64,000 bases of DNA, taken from contig CM038464.1 in the NCBI GenBank assembly GCA_021464415.1, positions 58,827,328 to 58,891,327 on the forward strand, read 5' to 3'. Origin of the DNA: Lonicera japonica. Lineage: Eukaryota; Streptophyta; Magnoliopsida; Dipsacales; Caprifoliaceae. A program made the position numbers and the translations under genes. Positions 55,554 through 64,000 of the stretch are shown here, one piece after another (positions within the stretch are counted from its first letter, which is position 1; each line of letters opens with the position of its first letter). The notes beneath the pieces are model-generated. The model was given only the letters and a program-made list of their open reading frames with translations. It made no database searches and was not told where the DNA came from.

Positions 55554-58500
55554 ATGACTGATCCAACCAATGTTGTTACTGTACCCGCTGTGGCTGCTAA
55601 ACCACCGACTGCTCCAGTCAAGGGGGAAAAACCTGAGAAATTCATTGGGCAGAATTTCAAGCGTTGGCATCAGAAGATGATGTTCTATCTGACCACGTTG
55701 AATCTGGCTCGGTTTTTGACCGAGGACAAACCTGCAGTTGAAGAAGGTTCCCAAGATATTCAAGCAGTCAGTGCAGCTGATGCTTGGAACCATTCTGATT
55801 ACTTGGCGAAAAACACAATTATGAATGGCTTGTCAGATTCACTGTATGATGTGTATCGTGACAAGAAAACAGCCAAAGAACTGTGGGAAGCTTTGGACCA
55901 CAAGTATAAAGTTGAGGACGCCGGTGCCAAGAAATTTATTGTTGGCCGGTTTCTTGATTTTAAGATGGTCGATTCTAAAACTGTTGTAAGCCAAGTTGAA
56001 GAGCTACAACTAATTTTGCATGAGATACATTCTGAAGGAATGAATCTAAGTGAAAGCTTTCAAACAGCGTCTATTATCGAAAAATTGCCACCATCATGGA
56101 ATGAGTTTAAAAATTATTTAAAACATAAACGAAAGGAAATGTCAGTTGAAGATATAATTCTTAAACTTCGAATTGAGGAAGAAAATAAAATAAAACAGAA
56201 AAAGGTTGGGAATGGTGGAGGAAAAGGCAATGGTAATGGTTTGGGAGCTAAGGCTAATGTTGTTGAACATGGCCAAAGCTCAAAAAAAAAGGAAAAGGGA
56301 AAAGGGATCCATATGGGTCCTAAGGGAGGAATCTCTAAGCCTAAATTTCAGCCAAAATTTCAAGGCAAATGTTTTAATTGTGGTAAAACATGTCATAAGT
56401 CTTCGGATTGCAGGTTCCCGAAGAAGAATTATCAAGCTAATGTGGTGGAGAACATAGCTCGTGATGTGGGTGACATTAATTTGTCGACGGTTATTTCTGA
56501 AGTGAACTTGGTAGGATCAAATCCTAAAGAATGGTGGATCGATACGGGTGCAACCCGTCATGTGAGCTTTGATAAGAAGATGTTCTCTTCATTTGAGCTG
56601 GTGGAAAATGGAGAGAAGATGTACATGGGAAATTCTGCTACCTCGGAAGTCAAGGGGCAAGGGAAGGTGATCTTAAAGATGACGTCGGGCAAAGAATTAA
56701 CTCTCAACAACGTGCTTTATGTGCCCGAAATTCGCAAGAACTTGGTGTCCGGTTCGTTGCTTAGTAAGCACGGTTTTCGTCTTGTCTTTGAGAGTGATAA
56801 ATTTGTTTTGTCTAAGAGTGGAATGTTTGTTGGTAAGGGGTATATGAGTGATGGAATGTTCAAGTTGAATGTAATGACCATGGTTGAAAATAATAAGAAT
56901 AAAGCTAGCACTTATATTTATATGCTTGAGTCTTCCAATTTGTGGCATGGTAGACTAGGACATGTTAATTACGATACTTTGCGCAAATTAATTAACATGA
57001 ATCATATACCGACATTCCAAATCGATTCTAAACATAAGTGTGAAACTTGTATTGAGGCAAAACTAACAAGATCATCTTTTCAAAGTGTTGAAAGAGACAC
57101 TCAACCTCTTGAGTTAATTCATAGTGATATATGTGATTTAAAAATGACACAAACCAGAGGTGGAAATAAATATTTTATTACGTTTGTTGATGATAGCACA
57201 AAATATTGTTATGTGTATCTACTCAAAAGTAAAGATGAGGCAATAGAGAAATTTGTTCTCTATAAAAATGAAGTTGAAAATCAACTTAATAAGAAAATCA
57301 AAAGTGACCGTGGAGGTGAATATGAATCACCATTTGTTGAATTTTGTTCAAAAAATGGGATTATACATGAACTGACGGCTCCTTATTCACCTCAATCTAA
57401 CGGCATTGCTGAACGAAAAAATCGAACTTTAAAAGAAATGATGAATGCTATGTTAATAAGTTCAGGTTTACCACCAAACATGTGGGGAGAAGCCATTCTT
57501 TCGGCTGACTACCTTTTAAATAAGGTACCTAAAAAGAAGAAAGATAAAACTCCATATGAGTTATGGAAAGGAAGGAAGCCATCATATAATTACTTGCGAG
57601 TGTGGGGATGTTTGGCTAAGGTGGCAGTGCCTCCACCTAAAAAGGTGAAAATAGGACCAAAAATCGTTGATTGCATCTTTATTGGATATGCAGAAAATAG
57701 CAGTGCATATAGGTTTCTTGTGCATGAATCTAATATACCTGATATACACAAGAACATGGTTATGGAATCAAGAAATGCATCGTTTTTTGAACATGTATTC
57801 CCATGTAAGCCAAAAGAAGATACAAGTTCTTCAAAGCGATCCCACGAGATCATTAATGAGGATCCTCTTGAAAAAGAAGATTCTTATGAGCAAGATGAGC
57901 AAATTGAGGAAGAACCTAGACGTAGCAAAAGAGCTAGAACGGAAAAATCGTTTGGTCCAGATTTTTTAACCTTTGTATTGGAAGGTGAGCCTCAAACTTA
58001 TAAAGAAGCCATAAGCTCTACGGAAGGTCCTTTTTGGAAAGAGGCCATCGATAGTGAAATTAATTCCATTCTACAAAATCATACTTGGGAACTAGTGGAT
58101 CTTCCACGAGGTTGTAAAACACTAGGATCTAAGTGGATTTTTAAAAGGAAAAGGAAAGCGGATGGTTCAATTGATAAATACAAGGCGAGACTTGTAATCA
58201 AAGGTTATAGGCAAAAAGAAGGCATAGACTATTTTGATACTTATTCTCCAGTGACGAGAATAAACTCCATTAGAATGGTACTTGCAATTGCAGCCTTACG
58301 TAATCTCCAAGTACATCAAATGGATGTAAAAACTGCTTTCTTAAATGGAGATTTAGAGGAAGAAATTTACATGGATCAACCCGAAGGGTTTTCTGCTCCT
58401 GGACAAGGAAAGAAAGTGTGTAAATTGGTAAAATCCCTATATGGGTTGAAGCAAGCACCTAAACAATGGCATGAGAAATTTGATCACGCTATGATTGCGA

Positions 58501-59528
58501 ATGGTTTCAAAATAAATGAGTGTGACAAATGCGTATATGTCAAAAACACTGAAGGTGGATATGTTGTGGTGTGCTTGTACGTAGATGATATGCTTATTAT
58601 TGGTAGTAATGATAAGATGATTCAATCTACGAAAAACATGTTGAATTCAAGATTCGAAATGAAAGACATGGGTTTAGCTGATGTAATCCTAGGGATTAAA
58701 ATCACAAGAACTCCAAGTGAATTAATATTGAGTCAGACTCATTATATCGAAAATATTCTTGGAAAATTTGATAAAGATAATTCTGGAGTTGCAAGAACAC
58801 CAATAGATTTATCTCTACATTTATCTAAGAATAAAGGAGAGAGTGTTTCTCAAGTAGAATACTCTAAGGTGATAGGCAGTCTAATGTACTTAATGAGTTG
58901 TACGAGACCTGACATAGCTTATGCAGTGAGCAAACTAAGCAGGTATACGAGTAACCCCGCAGCTGAGCATTGGCGAGCAATTGTGAGAGTATTAAAATAC
59001 TTGCGACTTACTCGTAATTATGGACTGCACTATTCTAAATACCCTGCTGTAATTGAAGGATACAGTGATGCAAATTGGATATCTAGTGAAAAAGATTCCA
59101 AATCCACTAGTGGATACGTATTTACATTAGGAGGAGGAGCCGTTTCTTGGAAATCCTCAAAACAAACTGTGATTGCCAGATCCACTATGGAATCTGAGTT
59201 TATCGCACTAGATAAATGTGGGGAAGAGGCTGAATGGCTACGCAACTTCCTAGAGGATATTCCAATGTGGACGAAGCCTGTGCCTCCAATTTGCATTCAC
59301 TCAGATAGTCAATCTGCAATTGGTAGAGCCCAGAATAATATGTATAATGGTAAGTCGAGACATATTCGTCGACGACATAATACCATTAGGCAATTACTCT
59401 CAACTGGCGTTATCTCTATAGACTATATAAAGTCTAAGGATAATATCGCAGATCCGTTAACTAAAGGGTTAAATCGAGAGCTAGTTGAGAAATCATCGAG
59501 GGGAATGGGGCTAAAGCCCATGAATTAA
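55554..59528 (+). CDS. C2 gag-pol polyprotein, intact, 1,324 codons
   Basis: The ATG at 55554 directly follows the triplicated leader. In order there is a copia gag domain (residues about 30-220) and a zinc knuckle near residue 273 ([14 protein letters not shown]; Cys stands where Gly usually precedes His). The protease has [12 protein letters not shown] with Asp near residue 330. The integrase zinc block has [12 protein letters not shown] ... CETC, and the core has [19 protein letters not shown] and [14 protein letters not shown] has [12 protein letters not shown] (Asp near 1011), and RNase H has [11 protein letters not shown] and [11 protein letters not shown]. No stop or frameshift is present. 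[10 protein letters not shown] looks two or three residues shorter than relatives before the second core Asp. Enzymatic competence is an inference. Confidence 0.95.
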   Translation: MTDPTNVVTVPAVAAKPPTAPVKGEKPEKFIGQNFKRWHQKMMFYLTTLNLARFLTEDKPAVEEGSQDIQAVSAADAWNHSDYLAKNTIMNGLSDSLYDVYRDKKTAKELWEALDHKYKVEDAGAKKFIVGRFLDFKMVDSKTVVSQVEELQLILHEIHSEGMNLSESFQTASIIEKLPPSWNEFKNYLKHKRKEMSVEDIILKLRIEEENKIKQKKVGNGGGKGNGNGLGAKANVVEHGQSSKKKEKGKGIHMGPKGGISKPKFQPKFQGKCFNCGKTCHKSSDCRFPKKNYQANVVENIARDVGDINLSTVISEVNLVGSNPKEWWIDTGATRHVSFDKKMFSSFELVENGEKMYMGNSATSEVKGQGKVILKMTSGKELTLNNVLYVPEIRKNLVSGSLLSKHGFRLVFESDKFVLSKSGMFVGKGYMSDGMFKLNVMTMVENNKNKASTYIYMLESSNLWHGRLGHVNYDTLRKLINMNHIPTFQIDSKHKCETCIEAKLTRSSFQSVERDTQPLELIHSDICDLKMTQTRGGNKYFITFVDDSTKYCYVYLLKSKDEAIEKFVLYKNEVENQLNKKIKSDRGGEYESPFVEFCSKNGIIHELTAPYSPQSNGIAERKNRTLKEMMNAMLISSGLPPNMWGEAILSADYLLNKVPKKKKDKTPYELWKGRKPSYNYLRVWGCLAKVAVPPPKKVKIGPKIVDCIFIGYAENSSAYRFLVHESNIPDIHKNMVMESRNASFFEHVFPCKPKEDTSSSKRSHEIINEDPLEKEDSYEQDEQIEEEPRRSKRARTEKSFGPDFLTFVLEGEPQTYKEAISSTEGPFWKEAIDSEINSILQNHTWELVDLPRGCKTLGSKWIFKRKRKADGSIDKYKARLVIKGYRQKEGIDYFDTYSPVTRINSIRMVLAIAALRNLQVHQMDVKTAFLNGDLEEEIYMDQPEGFSAPGQGKKVCKLVKSLYGLKQAPKQWHEKFDHAMIANGFKINECDKCVYVKNTEGGYVVVCLYVDDMLIIGSNDKMIQSTKNMLNSRFEMKDMGLADVILGIKITRTPSELILSQTHYIENILGKFDKDNSGVARTPIDLSLHLSKNKGESVSQVEYSKVIGSLMYLMSCTRPDIAYAVSKLSRYTSNPAAEHWRAIVRVLKYLRLTRNYGLHYSKYPAVIEGYSDANWISSEKDSKSTSGYVFTLGGGAVSWKSSKQTVIARSTMESEFIALDKCGEEAEWLRNFLEDIPMWTKPVPPICIHSDSQSAIGRAQNNMYNGKSRHIRRRHNTIRQLLSTGVISIDYIKSKDNIADPLTKGLNRELVEKSSRGMGLKPMN

Positions 59529-60104
59529 TAAGTCTTTATAGTGGATACCCAACCTGCGTGACTGGAGATCCCAAGATGTAGGTTCAAAAGGGACAACTAA
59601 ATTATAAAACGATGTTGGATCACTGTGGGGATTTTTCCCAAACCCATTCCTATGATCAAACAGTGATGCCCGTATGGATGAAGGTTAAGCTAAGCTTTTA
59701 ATGATTCTTATGCGTCGAGAAGTCGAGCGGGGTAAGGCGGGTTACCTTTAATTAAGACATCACCTATGTAAGAGGGAAGAAGGGCCGCTTCCAAGGGAAT
59801 TGTTTAGGGCACAATTCTTGTAAACTCTTACAGAACCAGGCGTATGTTCATGGCCATTAACGAACATAATAGTGAGAACTGAAATGTTTGAGGAAGATTC
59901 CTGTGTAAACCATGTCATCATTTACATAATCAACTGAGCAGTTCAAGGACATCGCGTCCACTGTTTAATTAGTAAAGTAAACATAGTATCACAATGGAGG
60001 GTTCAAAGGGTAAAACCTACCTATCCTATGCAGGTTTCGACCGTTGAGTCTTACCACCATCTCTTTCGAGTACTTGGTCTCCAATTATCATTCATGTGGG
60101 GAAT
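59529..60104 (+). other. C2 3' untranslated region and polypurine tract
   Basis: About 575 bases with no gene. ATGTGGGGAAT at 60094-60104 is the polypurine tract that abuts the 3' LTR. Confidence 0.75.
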
Positions 60105-61057
60105 TGTTAGAAAATGGGTATTAGAAAACACATTTTCTACCATTTTGAGGGCAAAATTGTAATAAGACTTTGCACTCGGATGTGAAAGTTCTTAATATAT
60201 TCGTGTTCTCCTACGTGAGTACATTGAAATCGTGTATTTACATGCTCAAAATGGTTAAGTGGTGAATGAGTAATTGTCACTCAAAATGAGCAAGTTGAAA
60301 TAGAAAAATGCAATGAAAGTGGGAAGTCCCACATAGGAAAAGTGGAAAAAATTATATGGGTTTATAACTAAACACATGAGAATGCCTTATTGAATGATGC
60401 AAGATAAGAGGCTCTCTCTCGCGCACACAGGCGCAGGGGGGGTGCAAATCATGGACCGAAATAAGCCTAGAACCATGGTGGCTCGTGTGTGCCCGCACCT
60501 GCGGACACGAATGCCGGACCAAAAAGCGAGCCTTGTTCGGGCTAAGTTTTTGCACCCGAAATATTAATTTTTCCAATTTGAATTTCGAATTCATTGTATT
60601 TATGTTGATTAATTAACCACTTAATGGTCAGTTTTTGAGAAACTGATAATGATTAATGGTCCGTTTTATTTTGTTTAATGGCCATTATTCCCTATTGAAT
60701 TAAAAAGGAGATTTCTGTCTCATTCCAATACACACAACCAAAATTCGACAGTTCAAAGAATTTCCTCTCCATTGAACCTCCTTCGCGTTTGTTCTAGCTT
60801 GTAGGTTTTCTTCTCCGGTGGTAAGATTCTAACATCTTCAGTTCGTTCAGTGTACCGAGGTGCTTAGGTAACACTGAAGTACCGTTTCATCCTGGGAAAC
60901 AGACGTCGTCCGGCAGCCTCCAAGCAATACCGAGGGGCGGCGTAACTGTTTTAAGGAGACTGTGGATATCACAGGACTCGGTTTTAGTGTCGATTAATTT
61001 TGAGTATTATCAATTTGGAATACAGAATTAAATTTGTATCATATAAAGTTTCTAACA
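60105..61057 (+). repeat. C2 3' LTR
   Basis: A 953-bp copy of the 5' LTR, the same length and almost identical. It is followed by the CATGG duplication. Confidence 0.93.
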
Positions 61058-61178
61058 CATGGTTGATATACTCTTTAGAGTTTAGACCATATGTTATTAC
61101 ATTTCAACTTTTTCCATCTGGTGATTGTGGACTCCTTTTGCACTAAATTTATTATATATCTCTTTGGTACACTCTTAG

Positions 61179-61495
61179 GTAAGTTCAGAAGAGAGAATCC
61201 CTTTGATGATTTTGATGAACATCCTGGGAACATGTTTGAAGCAAGATTTGGGAATCGATGTTATACGTGGACTTTCAAGACATGGGAAGAATCTACATTC
61301 TGAAATTCAACAGCCAGATTTGAATGGAGGGAGAATCCAAATATGAATAAAAGTAGTTACAGAGAATGGGCTACTTCAATTTAGTGAAACCGGGTACGAG
61401 GTTGAGTCTTCGCATATGGTAGGTTCATATTCTCAAAGAACATTACTCGGCCTCCCCACTAAAGGACCTTTAAAGATCGAGGAGGTTAAAAATGC
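61179..61495 (+). pseudogene. J-domain gene, exon 4, with a stop and a frameshift
   Basis: The acceptor ACACTCTTAG is followed, in the phase set by exon 3, by RKFRRENPFDDFDEHPG, then MFEARFGNRCYTWTFKTW. A TGA at 61301-61303 interrupts ESTF-NSTARFEWRE, where relatives continue. After about 60 more bases a one-base shift is needed (near 61380) to read ETGYEVESSHMVGS and RTLLGLPTKGPLKIEEVKN. The donor GTAAGTG at 61496 is intact. LGLP-x-x-GPLKIEEVKNA normally leads into the J domain. Sequence error is possible, but two separate lesions suggest a pseudogene. Confidence 0.7.
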
Positions 61496-61532
61496 GTAAG
61501 TGTTTCAACACTTGCTTTTATTTATAACTTTA

Positions 61533-61761
61533 TATTGGGATATTATCATATATTGCCATTTATTATCATAATCATGTATTTTAGGGATATATCTTCTTGT
61601 TTAATATGCTGATTTTTAGGCTTGAGTTTAGGTCTACAGCTAAGGTGGGCCGTGAGTTTAGGCTTGTGCTTAGAGTTTTTCTTTCCCACTTTTGTATAAA
61701 TTACTTGTACATATCAATACATTGGGCAAGCATTTTTCTACCCTAATATTCTATTCTTTCA
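61533..61761 (+). repeat. C3 5' LTR
   Basis: About 229 bp. The end is fixed by the primer site. The start is inferred from TATTGGGATATTATCATA and could be off by a few bases. TTTGTATAAATTAC near 61690 may be its TATA box. Confidence 0.65.
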
Positions 61762-61774
61762 TGGTATCAGAGCC
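61762..61774 (+). promoter_or_regulatory. C3 primer binding site
   Basis: TGGTATCAGAGCC directly follows the LTR and matches initiator methionine tRNA, as in C1. Confidence 0.92.
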
Positions 61775-61805
61775 ACGCGGCTGAGATACACGATTGATCA
61801 CCATC

Positions 61806-64000
61806 ATGCTTGGTGAAGAAGATGATACATCACTTTCATCTTCAAGAAATAATCATACATCTCCTTTTTTTCTTGGATCACAGGACAGACCTGGTGATTT
61901 GATTACCCCTGTTCGGCTTCGGAATAATAATTACGACAAATGGACAAGATCTGTGCGTCTCGCTCTTCTATCTCGTTGAAAATTCGGCTTCGTCGATGGC
62001 ACGATTATGGAACCTAAGGCACCTTTCACGCAGGATGATTGGCTCACCATTCACTCAATGCTTGTATCTTGGCTGATGAATACTATTGATCCAGAGGTTA
62101 AGTCTACTATCTCTTTTTATGATGATGCTAAACTTTTGTGGGATGAATTGAAGGCTCGTTTTTCTGTTACTAATGGCCCAAAAATACAACAATTGAAAAC
62201 TGATATTGTTAAGTGTGAACAATCTAAAACTATGCCTGTTGCTACATATTTTGGGAAGCTTAAGGTTTTATGGGATGATTTAGCTAATCATGAACCAATT
62301 CTTGCTTGTAAGTGTGGAAAGTGTACCTGCAATTTAGGTAAGGCGCACGAGCAGCGTCGTGACAATGAGCGTCTCCATCAATTTTTGATGGGTTTAAATT
62401 TTGAATATTATGCCCAATTACGTTCTACTCTATTATCTCAAGAGCTTTTACTTTCTCTTGATCGTGTTTATCAACAAGTTACTCAGGAAGAACAGGTCCG
62501 TGGGATTACACGTGTCAAAGAATCTCAACCAGAGGTAGTGGGTTTTGCTGTGAGTCCGGAAGGACGAGGAAAGGGGAAACCAGAGAAGGTTGATAAGTCC
62601 GGGCTCATATGCTCTCACTGTCATAATTCTGGGCATGACATTATAAACTGTTTTTAACTTCTTGGGTATCCAGAATGGTGGGGGGATAGACCTCGTACTC
62701 AAGGTACACCGTCTACTCGCGGTAAAAGGAATGGTGGTCGGGGGTCAAATCCACCAACAGCTGGGCGTGGCAGAGGTGCCACTGTTCGTGCCATAGCGGT
62801 GGACGGTAAGAGCTCAGGCGTGGTTGCGCATCCCACTTTTTCTAATACTTCTTCAAATACTCCAGTACCTCTTCCTGACATGAGTATGGAGCAATGGCAA
62901 ACCATTGCGACCATGTTCAGTAGTCTTCAATCTTCTAGTAATCGTTTGCATGGTGAGTTCTCTAAAACTTCTTGGATTATTGATACTGGGGCCTCTAATC
63001 ATGTGACGGGAGATATATCTTACTTGTTTGACATCAAGAACGTTGATGCGTGTCCCGTTGGGCTTCCTAATGGAGAAAAAATTATTGCTACCAAAGAAGG
63101 AAGTGTGATGATTTCAGAAGGATTTTGTCTAAAAAATGTTCTTTATGTACCGACTTTACACTGCAACTTGATTTCGGTTACACAACTTATTGACCACCTG
63201 AACTATTTTGTCCATTTTGCCTCTAACATGTGTGTTATACAGGACCTGCGTTCGAGGAAGCTGATTGGAACGGGTGAACAGAGGGATGGACTTTACTACT
63301 ATAGGCAACCGTCTACAGTGCAAGCTATTACAGTGGATGGTTCTCATTCTTCGGTAGAGCTTTGGCATCAACGACTTGGACATCCTTCAGAGAAAGTAGT
63401 AAAGTCATTGCCTTTTTTTCGTAACTCTAGAGATAAATTAAATAAGCCGTGTGATGTGTGCCCTCGTGCAAAACAATCTAGGGATCCATTTCCTATCAGT
63501 GATAATAAGGCTTCTCGGATTTTTGAGTTAGTTCATTGTGATTTATGGGGCCCTTACAATACGATCTCCTCGTGTGGGGCTCGTTATTTTTTTCCTATTG
63601 TGGATGATTTTTCCCGTGCTGTTTGGGTTTACTTATTGATTGATAAATTGGAGGTTTTTACTATGTTTATGTCATTTTTTGCTATAGTTGATCGACAATT
63701 TGGTCAAAAAATTAAAATTGTTCGAAGTGATAATGGGACGGAGTTTCACTGTTTAGAAAGTTATTTCCTTGCTAATGGGATACTGTTTCAAACCTCTTGT
63801 GTAGGGACTCCACAACAAAATGGCAGGGTTGAACGTAAGCATCGTCATATTTTATCTGTGGCAAGGGCCTTACTTTTTCAAGGTCATCTTCCTCGTTATT
63901 TTTGGGGTGAATGTGTTTTGGCAGCGAGTCATTTGATCAATAGAACACCTTCTAGTGTTCTAAAGAATAAAATTCCTTATGAAATCTTATTTCATACTTT
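61806..64000 (+). pseudogene. C3 gag-pol, partial, two stops in gag
   Basis: One frame runs from the ATG at 61806 to the window edge. Gag (VRLRNNNYDKWTRSVRLAL, DEQ-like WDELKARFSVTNGPKI, CKCGKCTCNLG) matches the Ale/Retrofit-type gag. A zinc knuckle CSHCHNSGHDIINC is near 62610. Protease is WIIDTGASNHVTGD near 62980. The integrase zinc block is LWHQRLGHPSEK ... CDVC, and the core has HCDLWGPY, RSDNGTEF and QQNGRVERKHRH. Stops are TGA at 61977 and TAA at 62655, directly after the knuckle. From 62658 to 64000 the frame is open. RT and RNase H lie outside the window. Confidence 0.85.

Larger units (their letters stand above)
54436..61057 (+). mobile_element. Ty1/copia retrotransposon C2, apparently intact and young
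   Basis: The perfect duplication CATGG flanks it (54431-54435 and 61058-61062). Both LTRs are 953 bp (54436-55388 and 60105-61057) and differ at only about five sites that I can see. The internal region carries a single uninterrupted polyprotein. All the structural parts are present except a usual tRNA-iMet primer site. It lies in intron 3 of the J-domain gene, in sense orientation. Confidence 0.95.
20268..61495 (+). other. Host gene span: plant J-domain (DnaJ-like) protein, four exons seen, gene continues off the window
   Basis: Four separated segments join into one protein resembling a plant J-domain family that I know by its start (EKWKxKWNS), its middle (YIRYxTRQKRADAKKAL, then F-x-W-Y-T-W-x-F), and LGLPxxGPLKIEEVKNA, which leads into the J domain. 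Segments 2, 3 and 4 join with correct GT-AG sites and matching phases. The J domain itself (HPD motif) would lie in the next exon, after the donor at 61496, and is not seen before 64000. Introns 1 and 3 are about 30.4 kb and 10.0 kb and consist mainly of transposons. A stop and a frameshift in the fourth segment suggest a pseudogene or a damaged allele. Confidence 0.7.
61533..64000 (+). mobile_element. Ty1/copia retrotransposon C3 (Ale-like), cut by the window edge
   Basis: A short LTR (about 61533-61761) ends TTCTTTCA and abuts the primer site TGGTATCAGAGCC (61762-61774). Gag, protease and integrase follow up to the window end. It begins about 40 bases after exon 4 of the J-domain gene, so it probably sits in the next intron. 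The LTR start reads TATTGGGATATT, where relatives have TGTTGGG. Confidence 0.85.

Overview
This window looks like nuclear DNA from a flowering plant, probably a eudicot. It is AT-rich and intron-rich, and more than half of it is transposable elements: Ty3/gypsy elements of the Tat/Ogre type, Ty1/copia elements with a tRNA-iMet primer site, Stowaway and hAT-type small elements, and L1-type LINE fragments. I see no rRNA, tRNA or CRISPR locus. All family names come from motifs recognised by eye.

Layout. (1) 1-4038: AT-rich intergenic DNA with a probable CACTA end and a ~100-bp tandem repeat. (2) 4044-17840: a decayed Tat-lineage Ty3/gypsy element on the minus strand (TSD AAGTG). It has gag, protease, RT, two RNase H domains and integrase, then an opposite-strand accessory ORF and a 65-bp tandem array. 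A 2,072-bp solo LTR (TSD CCCGA) sits inside its RT. (3) 18663-20083: a Stowaway MITE beside a long foldback element. (4) 20268 to beyond 61495: one host gene, recognisable as a plant J-domain (DnaJ-like) protein, with four pieces at 20268-20387, 50812-50925, 51043-51145 and 61179-61495. Its introns have been stretched to about 30 kb and 10 kb by transposons. The last visible exon carries a stop and a frameshift, so this copy may be a pseudogene.

The introns hold a 615-bp hAT element, a degenerate duplicated segment, a young copia element with one nonsense codon (22561-27692), LINE fragments, and a 17.3-kb Ogre-like gypsy element (30700-48047). They also hold an inverted pair of TRIM-like LTR ends, another hAT-type element (48688-49253), several MITE candidates, and a very young copia element with an intact 1,324-codon polyprotein (54436-61057). 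A third copia element (Ale-like) starts at about 61533 and runs off the window.

The most interesting part is the 17-kb gypsy element. Downstream of integrase it carries two antisense genes. One has about five exons and resembles the plant mobile domain. Each antisense gene has its own TATA box, and the same 12-bp palindrome TGTCGCGCGACA, with close variants, is clustered upstream of those TATA boxes and upstream of the LTR TATA box. This suggests that the sense and antisense units of the element share one regulatory code. Most nonsense codons in the gypsy elements are explained by single C-to-T or G-to-A changes, as expected for decay of methylated DNA.
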